A stretch of DNA of 64,000 nucleotides from Sulfolobus sp. A20 (GTDB lineage Archaea; Thermoproteota; Thermoprotei_A; Sulfolobales; Sulfolobaceae). A program made the translations under genes and the position numbers. Where the stretch lies: positions 372,001 to 436,000 of the forward strand of contig NZ_CP017006.1 in assembly GCF_001719125.1 (NCBI RefSeq). Reading direction: 5' to 3'. Of the stretch, positions 41,682-49,964 are shown one piece after another. Position 1 is the first letter of the stretch. Every line of letters begins with the position of its first letter. The notes beneath the pieces were generated by a model that had not been told where the DNA came from, searched no databases, and saw nothing but the letters and a program-made list of their open reading frames with translations.

Positions 41682-43121
41682 ATGACTGAAGATAAAATAT
41701 CATTAGATTTAAACGAGATCATCAACGCTACCATAGATGCCAAGCATAATAGATTAACGCAGTTAGAATTTCATAGAAGAATAGTAGAGTCTGGATTGAG
41801 TAGGTCTACGATAGAAGAGATTTCTAAAATTAAGAAAGAACCGGAGTGGATGCTTAAATTAAGATTAAAGAGTTTGGAATTATTTGAGAAACTACCAACA
41901 CCAAATTGGCTTCCAGATGTATTAAACAGTTTAGATATTTCCGCATTAGAACTTTATGTTAAACCTAGTGTAGAGAAGGTTCAGAATTGGGATGAGCTAC
42001 CAAAAGAAATAAAGCAATATTACGACGAGTTAGGTATACCAGAAAGCGAGAAGAAGTTTTTAGGGGGTTTGGTTGCAGTTCTAGAATCAGAGCCAATATA
42101 CTCAAACGTAAAAGTAGAGCTACAAAAGAAGGGCGTCATAATGCTACCGATAGATGAGGCAGTACATAAGTATCCAGATATGATGAAAGAGTACTTTATG
42201 AAGATCTTCCCAGCATCCGATCATAAATTTTCAGCACTTCATGGAGCTTTATGGAGCGGAGGAGTTTTCGTTTACGTACCTAAGAACGTCAAGATAACTA
42301 CGCCAGTAGAGGGATTCTTCATTATTGGTTCAGAGCTAGAAGGACAGTTTGAACATACTTTACTAATAGCAGATGAGAATTCTTATATACACTTTATTGA
42401 AGGTTGTACAGCACCCCAATTCAAGAAATACTCATTCCATGATGGAATGGTTGAGCTTTACGCGAAAAAGAACGCTCATATTAAGTTTACTACAATTCAG
42501 AACTGGAGTAAGAATGTAATTAACTTTAACAATAAACGTGCGTGGGCAGATGAGAATTCTACCGTAGAATGGGTAGAGGGATCGTTAGGATCCAAATATA
42601 GCTTCGTTTATCCATCAACGATACTTAGGGGCAAGAATGCTTCATCAACTAGTTTAGTAGTTACAATGACCAGTGGAGAAGGAGAGTGGAAGGATAGTGG
42701 ATCCAAAATGATCCACGCTGCCCCTTACACTAAAAGTAAGGTTGTTAACAAAAACATTGGATTTAATGGCGGGGTTAACGTATATAGAGGATTAATAAGA
42801 ATAAGTAAGGGAGCCATACAGTCAAAGGCATTTGTTAAATGCGATTCTCTCATGCTAGATGACAAGACTAAAGCTTATACTTATCCGCACAATCAAGTTT
42901 TAGAAGAAGATGCTGACGTAGCTCATGAAGCTCATACATTTAGGATGAATGAGGATCAACTATTCTATCTAATGACTAGAGGTGTTGATGAAAAAGAAGC
43001 TACTTCAATGTTAGTATTAGGATTCATAGATGAAATAATGAAGGAGTTGCCATTTGAATATGCTACAATGTTAAATAAGGTTATAAAGTTAGAATTAGAT
43101 AAGCTAGGCGCAGTGGCTTAA
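41682..43121 (+). CDS. sufB: Fe-S cluster assembly protein SufB
   Basis: Scaffold core protein of the SUF system. The 479-residue SufB/SufD fold has the conserved C-terminal stretch CDSLMLDDKTKAYTYPHNQV near 388, then DVAHEAHTFRMNEDQLFYLMTRG near 412 with the conserved His, and EKEATSMLVLGFIDEI. It starts 63 bp after sufC behind its own promoter and operator-like repeats, and is followed two bases after its stop codon by sufD. Confidence 0.96.
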   Translation: MTEDKISLDLNEIINATIDAKHNRLTQLEFHRRIVESGLSRSTIEEISKIKKEPEWMLKLRLKSLELFEKLPTPNWLPDVLNSLDISALELYVKPSVEKVQNWDELPKEIKQYYDELGIPESEKKFLGGLVAVLESEPIYSNVKVELQKKGVIMLPIDEAVHKYPDMMKEYFMKIFPASDHKFSALHGALWSGGVFVYVPKNVKITTPVEGFFIIGSELEGQFEHTLLIADENSYIHFIEGCTAPQFKKYSFHDGMVELYAKKNAHIKFTTIQNWSKNVINFNNKRAWADENSTVEWVEGSLGSKYSFVYPSTILRGKNASSTSLVVTMTSGEGEWKDSGSKMIHAAPYTKSKVVNKNIGFNGGVNVYRGLIRISKGAIQSKAFVKCDSLMLDDKTKAYTYPHNQVLEEDADVAHEAHTFRMNEDQLFYLMTRGVDEKEATSMLVLGFIDEIMKELPFEYATMLNKVIKLELDKLGAVA

Positions 43122-43122
43122 A

Positions 43123-44277
43123 TTGGGAGTAGTAGAAATTGAATCTGCTAAAAGAATAATTTCTGAAAATTTTGACAGAAAAGTTGAAAGGGAAGAAGCA
43201 TTTTCATTATACTTATCTAAACCATATCAAGTAATTCACGATTCACCTACCATAAAGAATTATACGGATTGGAATTCATACGAGTTATTGAATTTATCGA
43301 AAATTTCTTTGCAAAGAATTCATAGAATAGAAGAAGACAAGAATAACATCATCCAAATTAAGAATGACGATATCCAAATTAGCAAAAGTATTATTTTGGA
43401 TGATGAAATTCATGATAATATAATTAGCACAGAAGAGCATAAGTTAGTAGCGTTGGCCCTATCCCTCTCTCGGCGAATGATAATAAACAGAGAAGGAGAG
43501 TTCTACATCAATCATTATATCTCTGAAGATAACTTATATTCACCGTCTCATATAGTAATAGACGCCCCTGAGAACTCCAAAATCAGAGTTATTTATGATT
43601 TAGCTAACTTAGGAAACAACTCCCTGGCTAGTCCAATTATATCGTTAAATATAGAGAAGAATGCAGAAGTGGAATTACAATTCATTAATACTTCAAGTGA
43701 TAACAGTTTACTGTTTGCGTTCATAAAATCGAATATAAAGGGTAATTTAAGCTCATCAATATTTGTCAATGGTAATAGAATGGGCCACGTTCAATTTATA
43801 ACTAATTTGGAAGAGGGTAGCGTGAGCAAATTTACGTCTAGAGCTTTAGGTTTGTCAGAAAATAAAATAGATGTAGTAAATAATGTAGTCCATATAGGGC
43901 AGAGAAGTGTAAGTAATGGTGTAATGAAAGCTATTGCAGCTGGTAAAGCCTTTACTGTGGTAAGGGGGGTAGCTACAATCTCTGAGTCTGCCACGAACTC
44001 CTCCACCTCAATAATAGGTAGGTCTCTAATTTTAGGTAGTGAAGCAAAATCAATTGTAGCACCTATGCTAGAAGTTAAAACTGGGAGAGTGAACATGGCT
44101 AAACACTCAGCTGCAATATCAAAGATAGATGAAAATCAAATATTTTATCTTCAAACTAGAGGTTTACCTAGAAAAGAAGCAGAAGGTTTGATCATTAGGG
44201 GATTTATAATAGAGGCTGAGGACTCTGAGTCATTAGTGAATAAAATAGAGGAGATTATAAGGAGTCTTGGTTATTAG
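43123..44277 (+). CDS. sufD: Fe-S cluster assembly protein SufD
   Basis: Partner of SufB in the SufBC2D complex. The 384 residues are divergent N-terminally but end with the family pattern GSEAKSIVAPMLEVKTGRVNMAKHSAAISKIDENQIFYLQTRGLPRKEAEGLIIRGF in pieces near 305-365, with the conserved His in KHSA. The start is TTG 43123, immediately after the sufB stop. Confidence 0.93.
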   Translation: MGVVEIESAKRIISENFDRKVEREEAFSLYLSKPYQVIHDSPTIKNYTDWNSYELLNLSKISLQRIHRIEEDKNNIIQIKNDDIQISKSIILDDEIHDNIISTEEHKLVALALSLSRRMIINREGEFYINHYISEDNLYSPSHIVIDAPENSKIRVIYDLANLGNNSLASPIISLNIEKNAEVELQFINTSSDNSLLFAFIKSNIKGNLSSSIFVNGNRMGHVQFITNLEEGSVSKFTSRALGLSENKIDVVNNVVHIGQRSVSNGVMKAIAAGKAFTVVRGVATISESATNSSTSIIGRSLILGSEAKSIVAPMLEVKTGRVNMAKHSAAISKIDENQIFYLQTRGLPRKEAEGLIIRGFIIEAEDSESLVNKIEEIIRSLGY

Positions 44278-44331
44278 TTTCAGTCTACTCTCTCTCTATT
44301 AACTTATTATCAAAGTTTTCTTATAATATAG

Positions 44332-44342
44332 TACGTGACGTA
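44332..44342. promoter_or_regulatory. Palindrome in the RHH gene promoter
   Basis: TACGTGACGTA is a perfect 5+1+5 inverted repeat placed between a TATA-like TTATAATATA (44321-44330) and the ATG at 44361. It is a reasonable autoregulatory operator for the ribbon-helix-helix protein encoded downstream. Confidence 0.45.
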
Positions 44343-44360
44343 TATACTTTTTGATGAAAA

Positions 44361-44579
<219 letters not shown>

Positions 44580-44733
44580 CGATTATAATATCGTTTTTGA
44601 GACATTTAAAACTTATCGCCCTATGTTTTCTCAAAACTAAATAAAGGTTACACAAAATTGTTGATAATGATTCATAAAACGGCTTTGAAGATACGTTATC
44701 AAACTTTTTAAGGTAAAAGTGTTAAATAATAAT

Positions 44734-44988
<255 letters not shown>

Positions 44989-45116
44989 ATGTTAACTCTG
45001 CCCCTTTCCGGTAATTAAAGCTTAAATATTTGGGGTAATTGCCCCAATCAGAGGTAGAGTTGAAAGAAGCAAAAATTCCTCGCTTAAGACAAAAATTCAA
45101 TTTTATTTTTTCGCTG

Positions 45117-45371
45117 TCACTCCTTAACACAGACGTCTTCCTCTTCGCCAATAAAGTCGTTATAATCATGTCGCACTAAGTAAAACGCCTCCAGATCCTC
45201 TATCTCATCTTTCCCAAACCTCGACACTAACTCGCCCTTACTCATACACTTAACTTTACCTAATTCTCTGAACTCCTCAATATCTTTCCTCGACAGTGTG
45301 TAACTATACTGCCCTGCTAAACGCTCTAACTCCTCATCCTTAATCCTCCTTCTCAGTGGGGCCGATATCAT
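45117..45371 (-). CDS. Hypothetical protein, probable integrated-element remnant
   Basis: Encodes 84 mostly charged, helical residues (RRRIKDEELERLAGQYSYTLS, KDIEEFRELGKVK) of unknown family. It lies on the same strand as the int(N) remnant and directly after a frameshifted ORF (TGA and ATG separated by one base), suggesting a former viral or plasmid gene pair. GC and codon use are higher than in the flanks. It may or may not still be expressed. Confidence 0.4.
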   Translation of the reverse strand: MISAPLRRRIKDEELERLAGQYSYTLSRKDIEEFRELGKVKCMSKGELVSRFGKDEIEDLEAFYLVRHDYNDFIGEEEDVCVKE

Positions 45372-45372
45372 C

Positions 45373-45701
45373 TCACGCGTTTGATTCCCTTAACGCGTCT
45401 ATCAACGCTATCGTCACCTTCTCGTAATACTTTGCCATACACGGCATCTTTTCTATCGCCTCCTCCGTTAACCCCTAGAAAAAACTCCTTCTCGGAGATA
45501 ACTTCGCCGTTGGGCGTATTTATAGGAACTACGCCGTTTTCTTCCTCTGCTACTCTTAACCTCCTTGCTCAGCTTTATCTTCTTGTTCCTCTTTTCCAGA
45601 ACATACTCCAGAAAGATCTTGAACTTCAGAATCTCGTTTTTATATACCTCCTCCTTTTCGTCTTGACTGTCGTAAACCTCTTTACTATCTTCACAAGTTA
45701 T
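45373..45701 (-). pseudogene. Frameshifted ORF of an integrated element
   Basis: On the minus strand a protein-like sequence runs through three frames. A Lys/Glu-rich helix (KNEILKFKIFLEYVLEKRNKK) comes first, then EEENGVVPINTPNGEVISEKEFFLG in the next frame, then EEAIEKMPCMAKYYEKVTIALIDALRESNA in the third, ending TGA at 45373. At least two frameshifts are needed to join them and there is no proper start. It lies in the stretch between tRNA-Gln and tRNA-Ser where no intact core gene occurs. No homologue recognised. Confidence 0.5.
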
Positions 45702-45723
45702 CTAATAATGAGCTTAAGCTTGA

Positions 45724-45897
45724 TGTTATGAGGATCATTTGATTGTTAGTGAGACTAAGAGGGTTAATGGTGAGTATTATTTAGAAATTACGAGTCTGGG
45801 CTAGTAGTATTCTTTACGCTTTAGGAGTGGTCTCCACGTTTACGTAAATGGTATTAAGCTTGAAAATTGTAATGACCTTAAAAACGTTAATAACTGA
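45724..45897 (+). pseudogene. Degenerate ORF with two in-frame stops
   Basis: One plus-strand frame reads a protein-like stretch (HLIVSETKRVNGEYYLEITSLG), two consecutive TAG codons (45802-45807), then LRFRSGLHVYVNGIKLENCND and a final TGA. No start codon context is seen. This is consistent with a dead gene inside the remains of the element integrated at tRNA-Gln. Confidence 0.35.
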
Positions 45898-46048
45898 GTT
45901 TCTAGCTTAGAGAGCATCGATTGAGGCTAAGTTTTCTATTCTCTTTCGAATGATTGCCTTCAGATTTCCTCATGCAGATATGAATAAGTGAAATTGCTTA
46001 GAGATTTATCTTTAAAAATTTAATAAACTACCAAGAATAATATCAATT

Positions 46049-46246
46049 ATGGATAAGCCAGATTTTGAGGAAACTTTATACATTGTTTCGGGTATTATAT
46101 TTCTAGCAGCCTTAGGAATTGCCTTAGAGTTTATTGGTCAATATCTATTAGGAGATCTTATGGTAATTATTTCAGTATTGTGGGCTTTATTTATCTTAAT
46201 ATTAATGAAGTATATTGAGAAGAAGGATGACGAAAAATATGATTAA
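46049..46246 (+). CDS. Small two-helix membrane protein
   Basis: Encodes 65 residues with two hydrophobic helices (LYIVSGIIFLAALGIALEFI near 10-29 and LMVIISVLWALFILILMKYI near 37-56) and charged ends (MDKPDFEE and EKKDDEKYD). Preceded by an AT-rich TTTAAAAATTT element near 46012. It ends 7 bp before tRNA-Ser. Function unknown. Confidence 0.55.
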   Translation: MDKPDFEETLYIVSGIIFLAALGIALEFIGQYLLGDLMVIISVLWALFILILMKYIEKKDDEKYD

Positions 46247-46253
46247 AGCTATG

Positions 46254-46358
46254 CGCCGGGGACGGGATTCGAACCCGTGCGCCTCAGAGAGGCAGTGGGT
46301 CCCCCTATTACGCTGGAGTTCTCGAGCCCACCCCCTTAGTCCGCTCGGGCACCCCGGC
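46254..46358 (-). tRNA. tRNA-Ser(CGA) with intron
   Basis: Class II tRNA on the minus strand: acceptor GCCGGGG/CCCCGGC, discriminator G as expected for Ser, long variable arm GCCTC/GAGGC, T arm ACGGGTTCGAATCCCGT. The anticodon stem GTGGG/CCCAC encloses 27 nt; removing a 20-nt intron leaves loop CTCGAGA, anticodon CGA. Leu(GAG) was considered but U33 placement and G73 favour Ser. Confidence 0.88.
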
Positions 46359-46391
46359 AATTATAGATTAAAAAATGATATAAAATAAACT

Positions 46392-47297
46392 TTATGCGGG
46401 AACATAAACAGGATTAACTTCAGTAGATATCCTATTTGTCTTCTTAAATTCCTCCAAGATATTCTTAGGCAATTTAAATGAAACTTCGTGAGAGTATCCA
46501 TCGTAAAACGCTAATTTGTCGTTTATCCTCTCTTTAATTCTCTTATCTATCTCAGCGGGAGATAGAGATGAAGGATCTACTCCGCCATAAACAAACCCCC
46601 ATAATCCATCAAAAGACGCCATATAAGTATATGAGGCTGAAGCAATTCTAAACACTTCCTTTATTGTATTATATATCGTAACATAAACTTCAACCGAAAA
46701 TGAAGGAGAAGTAGCTTGAGTGGCAATTCCCCCACCATCTTTTAATATTCTCTTTAAACTTTCATAAAATTCCTTAGTGTATAACATGTAGGACGTAGAA
46801 TCTTTAATTGGATCAGTTAAATCTAGGATAACAGCATCAAACTTCTGGCTAGTTTCTTTTACGAATTTATAACCATCTCCTATTATTAACTGCGTTCTCT
46901 TGTCCTCAAAAGCACCCTTATGCCATTCTTCTAGATATTTTTTGGCAAAATCTATTACTTTCTCATCAATATCTACCATTACTACTCTTTCCACACTCTT
47001 ATACCTAAGTACTTCTCTTAAAGTAGCTCCTTCTCCTCCACCTAAAATGAGTATATCTTTAGGTTGATTTTGAAGGGATAGTAAAAGAGGATGAACTAAT
47101 AACTCATGATATATGTGTTCGTCATAGACAGTAGATTGAACCTTACCATCGATTATCAGCCCCTTTCCGAATCTCTTAAATTCAACAAGCATTACATGCT
47201 GATATTCACTCTTCTCTTCAGCTAGAACTTTGTCTATTAAGTGACCATGAAACTCATATGGAGTCTGCCATTCTAATAGCCAGTGCCAACCCATCAT
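46392..47297 (-). CDS. speE: Polyamine aminopropyltransferase (spermidine synthase type)
   Basis: Transfers aminopropyl groups from decarboxylated AdoMet to polyamines, abundant in thermophiles. The 301 residues have an N-terminal beta domain ([16 protein letters not shown]), [24 protein letters not shown] near 43, the AdoMet-binding [14 protein letters not shown] near 82 and the catalytic Asp in LDLTDPIKD near 155. The ATG overlaps the rpl37e stop (TAATG), so ribosomal and polyamine genes share a transcript. Confidence 0.94.
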   Translation of the reverse strand: MMGWHWLLEWQTPYEFHGHLIDKVLAEEKSEYQHVMLVEFKRFGKGLIIDGKVQSTVYDEHIYHELLVHPLLLSLQNQPKDILILGGGEGATLREVLRYKSVERVVMVDIDEKVIDFAKKYLEEWHKGAFEDKRTQLIIGDGYKFVKETSQKFDAVILDLTDPIKDSTSYMLYTKEFYESLKRILKDGGGIATQATSPSFSVEVYVTIYNTIKEVFRIASASYTYMASFDGLWGFVYGGVDPSSLSPAEIDKRIKERINDKLAFYDGYSHEVSFKLPKNILEEFKKTNRISTEVNPVYVPA

Positions 47298-47482
47298 TAT
47301 ACTAGCCTAACCCCGTTAACTTTCTTGTTCTGCCAATTATATCTCTTAATTTTCCTTGTTCTTCCGAATCCACAAGCGGCACAGTAATGTTTTCTAACGT
47401 TATATGAGTTCCTACCACATCTTCTACATCTTATATGCGTTGGGGTCTTATTCATTTTTCCAAAAGATGGTGTTCCTTTCAT
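47297..47482 (-). CDS. rpl37e: Ribosomal protein L37e
   Basis: A 61-residue zinc-finger protein of the large subunit. CRRC near 19 and CAAC near 34 form the metal site, and the sequence is rich in Arg and Lys ([18 protein letters not shown]). It lies between the Sm-like gene and speE on the minus strand, with 15 bp to the former. Confidence 0.96.
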   Translation of the reverse strand: MKGTPSFGKMNKTPTHIRCRRCGRNSYNVRKHYCAACGFGRTRKIKRYNWQNKKVNGVRLV

Positions 47483-47497
47483 TTTTCCATTACCTCT

Positions 47498-47728
47498 CTA
47501 CGTCGTTTGTAGTGGAGAGATTAATATTACATTATCTCCTCTTATAACTATTGTTCCTAGTTTTTTGCCGCTTCCATCGCTCTGTATTTCTTCCGAATCT
47601 GATAATACTAAATTCATGTGCTGATCATAACTTCTTAATACTCCTCTTACTTCCTTATTTCCCTTTAGCTTCACTAATACTAAATTGTTTAGTGATTCTG
47701 CTAGTACCTTGTGAGCTGTTTCTGCCAA
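47498..47728 (-). CDS. Sm-like archaeal protein (Lsm/SmAP)
   Basis: A 76-residue RNA-binding ring protein. The Sm1 motif is [29 protein letters not shown] and the Sm2 motif is [16 protein letters not shown]. It is next to rpl37e, a pairing common in archaea and indicative of a role with RNA processing or ribosome biogenesis. Confidence 0.95.
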   Translation of the reverse strand: MAETAHKVLAESLNNLVLVKLKGNKEVRGVLRSYDQHMNLVLSDSEEIQSDGSGKKLGTIVIRGDNVILISPLQTT

Positions 47729-47786
47729 AAAATTCCACCTATCAGAAATGAATGAATTGAGCTTTAAAAGTTAATTGGAAAAGAAG

Positions 47787-47876
47787 TCCCGCCGCGGGGA
47801 CTTGAACCCCGGACCACCCGGTTTCTATCCCCCTATCTACAGCCGGGCGCTCTAAACCGGGCTGAGCTACGGCGGG
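47787..47876 (-). tRNA. tRNA-Tyr(GTA) with intron
   Basis: Acceptor CCCGCCG pairs with CGGCGGG, discriminator A, T arm CGGGGTTCAAGTCCCCG. The anticodon stem CCCGG/CCGGG encloses 21 nt; removing a 14-nt intron at the canonical site leaves loop CTGTAGA, anticodon GTA. No CCA is encoded. Confidence 0.92.
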
Positions 47877-48523
47877 TACACGTATTTTTAATTATCTATA
47901 AGGCATTATAAGTTTTATCCCCAACCGTCTAAATGAAAGCATATAAACTAAGGTATATCATGAGGACTTCAGTGTGTTATTAGGTTAATTTTTCACAAAA
48001 TCTTTAAATGAAGATCTTCTTGATATGCAAATGTAGTAAGTGTATTAGGGATTAGCTTAAGTGCTTTTGAAGCTTCCTATTTGTTTAATTTTTCAAAGTT
48101 GTCAGCAAAACGTTGGAGCTTTTGCATTATACTCATATCTAATAATTCAAAAAGTATGAGAAGGGAATACGTTCCTAAAGATAAATTTCATAAATCAAAG
48201 TAAGGCGGTTCCAGAAGGTTTAGAACCATTAACAGTTCTCCTCCATATTTTTTCCCAAGGATTGATTAGTATTAGGGTAGTTATTATTCTATTTCCTCAC
48301 TACTATAAATCACGAGGCTTTCCCTTTATCATAAATGAGAAGAGAGTGAAATTTATCATAAGAAAATTGTGTAAACTCCTCACTTTAGTTACTAAAAATT
48401 GTATTCATATTAGTACCTGAAAAAAGTATTATAATGGGTAATTTTTATTTAACTTTTTAATTCTTCTCATGATTTTTATAGTTAGAACTGTTTATAAAAA
48501 TAAGCGAAAAATAACGTATTGAA
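47877..48523. other. Gene-poor interval between tRNA-Tyr and the int(N) remnant
   Basis: No convincing complete gene in 647 bp. The only longer open frame is on the plus strand, 48160-48420 (87 codons without a usable start; it contains AVPEGLEPLTVLLHIFSQG and IILFPHYYKSRGFPF). It could be debris of the element that integrated at tRNA-Glu, whose body would have lain on this side. A TATA-like TTTATAAAAA at 48490-48499 precedes the remnant. Confidence 0.45.
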
Positions 48524-48763
48524 ATGCCTAACTTTTACGTCAATTCTAAATTCTTTAAAGAGATTAAGGGTAAGTATTATGTCTATATCATAGAGAAAGA
48601 TCAAGACGGTAAGGAAAGGTAGACTTATCTAGGTCCTTTAGATAAGATCATAGAAACGTATATGGGGGTATTAGGGTGTTTTCCTATAACCTTAAAATGC
48701 CGCGGCCGGGATTTGAACCCGGGTCACGGGCTCGAGAGGCCCGCATACTTTCGGCATGCATAA
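48524..48763 (+). pseudogene. int(N) remnant of an SSV-type integrase at tRNA-Glu
   Basis: Plus-strand frame from ATG 48524: KGKYYVYIIEKDQDGKER, an in-frame TAG (48620-48622), then TYLGPLDKIIETYM, which aligns residue for residue with the int(N) remnant at tRNA-Gln. The frame continues antisense into the tRNA-Glu gene (RGRDLNPG) and stops in its intron. It is therefore the N-terminal half of a split integrase, now also nonsense-mutated. The TATA box 25 bp upstream survives. No int(C) was found. Confidence 0.8.
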
Positions 48764-48794
48764 CCTGCACTTGACCGGGCTATACTACCGCGGC
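48698..48794 (-). tRNA. tRNA-Glu(CTC) with a non-canonical D-arm intron
   Basis: Acceptor GCCGCGG pairs with CCGCGGC; anticodon stem CGGGC/GCCCG with loop CTCTCGA gives anticodon CTC; T arm CCGGGTTCAAATCCCGG. A 22-nt insertion in the D-arm region (about 48749-48770), flanked by AAGT repeats, must be removed for a normal cloverleaf, so the intron is at a non-canonical position and the anticodon loop has none. A TATA-like TTTTAAAAT lies upstream near 48820. Confidence 0.88.
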
Positions 48795-48823
48795 AGTTAC
48801 CATAAATTAGAGGAAAAGTCATT

Positions 48824-49312
48824 TTAAAATTTAATGTTATTTAGTATCTCATCGATTACATCATTCAAGTTTCCTTGAAAGAATTCTGAGAAGATTATTT
48901 CATCATAAATTATATAGTATCCATATGCGTTTTTGAGTAATGAGTATTTATACCCCTTGCAAGTCTCGCAATAACCTCTTATCTCTTTTTTATTACTATT
49001 TTGAATTATACTGAATTTGACTCCATTTTTCTCCATAATTTCCGATACACTCTCTTCTCTCCTAGATAACCTCTTAGCCAAGTGAAAGAGTGCTAATTGT
49101 ATTAGGTCAGTGGTCGTTATACCCTTTTCTCTTAACTTCTTCGGTATTAAGTGTTCTTTATCGGTCTCTCTCAAGACTTCCTTAACTTTTTTGTTTATTT
49201 CTCTAGCGTCAGATAGTATATTTAGGCACTGTTTTGCTAATTCATTTGCTGTTTTATAATCTCCTATCCAAGTCAATATTATAGCCCTATGCAGATTTTC
49301 TACGCAGTTCAT
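48824..49312 (-). CDS. Hypothetical protein
   Basis: About 162 residues from ATG 49312, which follows GGTGA at five bases; a GTG nine bases earlier is the alternative. The N-terminal half is helical (AIILTWIGDYKTANELAKQCLNIL resembles a repeat or HEPN-like helix), followed by a CETCKGY motif near 130. It is coupled to the gene ending at 49318, whose stop it nearly touches. No family recognised. Confidence 0.6.
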   Translation of the reverse strand: MNCVENLHRAIILTWIGDYKTANELAKQCLNILSDAREINKKVKEVLRETDKEHLIPKKLREKGITTTDLIQLALFHLAKRLSRREESVSEIMEKNGVKFSIIQNSNKKEIRGYCETCKGYKYSLLKNAYGYYIIYDEIIFSEFFQGNLNDVIDEILNNIKF

Positions 49313-49317
49313 TTGTG

Positions 49318-49941
49318 TCACCTAGGTCTAATGATTAGGCATATGCTATGATACTCATCGTTAAGTTTCACTACGTAAGAGACTAGTCCGAAGTGGTCGG
49401 GATATCTTACATTTTCTATTATACTTATACTTTCAATTAGTCTCTTAAGTATGTATGATCTTCTATAGCTCATAGTAGCCCTAACATTGACGAAAAGGAG
49501 TCCTCTATCGGCTCTTAAAAACTCTCTTAACTTAGGGTATTTTTCAATGTTTATTACTAAATCTGTTATCGTCTTCGTATATTTTACGTTTCTAAAAGGT
49601 AATATATCTTTTATATTTATGTCAAATTTTTGTATTAGTAAGGTATAAGCGACGCTTTCACCTATAACGCTCGAAATATCTCCGGATAGTAGTTTTCCCC
49701 ATCTACCTAATCGGTATAACTCGATGATTTTCGCTATGTCGGCTGATGAGGTGAGTTTGGAGGTTAAAGCTGTGGTGATGGTAAATAATTTGTCATCCAA
49801 CTCTATTTCCTCTGATGTACCTCCTATTTCGTAAGCCTCTAGAATTTCATTTGCCAGAAACTCTAAATCCTTTTCAGAGTCCGTATCAGTGTGGGGTAAT
49901 AGGTCTTGTTGTATCTCTATCCATGAAATCTTAAGGTTCAC
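49318..49941 (-). CDS. Hypothetical protein
   Basis: A soluble, largely helical protein of 207 residues with an acidic N-terminal third, probably GTG-initiated at 49941. The segments YRLGRWGKLLSGDISSVIGESVAYTLL and ADRGLLFVNVRATMSYRRSYILKRLIESI look like conserved core. No family or catalytic motif was recognised. It forms a two-gene unit with the gene ending at 48824. Confidence 0.6.
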   Translation of the reverse strand: MNLKISWIEIQQDLLPHTDTDSEKDLEFLANEILEAYEIGGTSEEIELDDKLFTITTALTSKLTSSADIAKIIELYRLGRWGKLLSGDISSVIGESVAYTLLIQKFDINIKDILPFRNVKYTKTITDLVINIEKYPKLREFLRADRGLLFVNVRATMSYRRSYILKRLIESISIIENVRYPDHFGLVSYVVKLNDEYHSICLIIRPR

Positions 49942-49964
49942 AATATTTAATATAAGTAAAAAAT

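Noticed and set aside
48620-48622. In-frame TAG read as pyrrolysine
   Set aside because: The frame is only an integrase fragment and no pyrrolysine genes are expected in Sulfolobales; a nonsense mutation is simpler.
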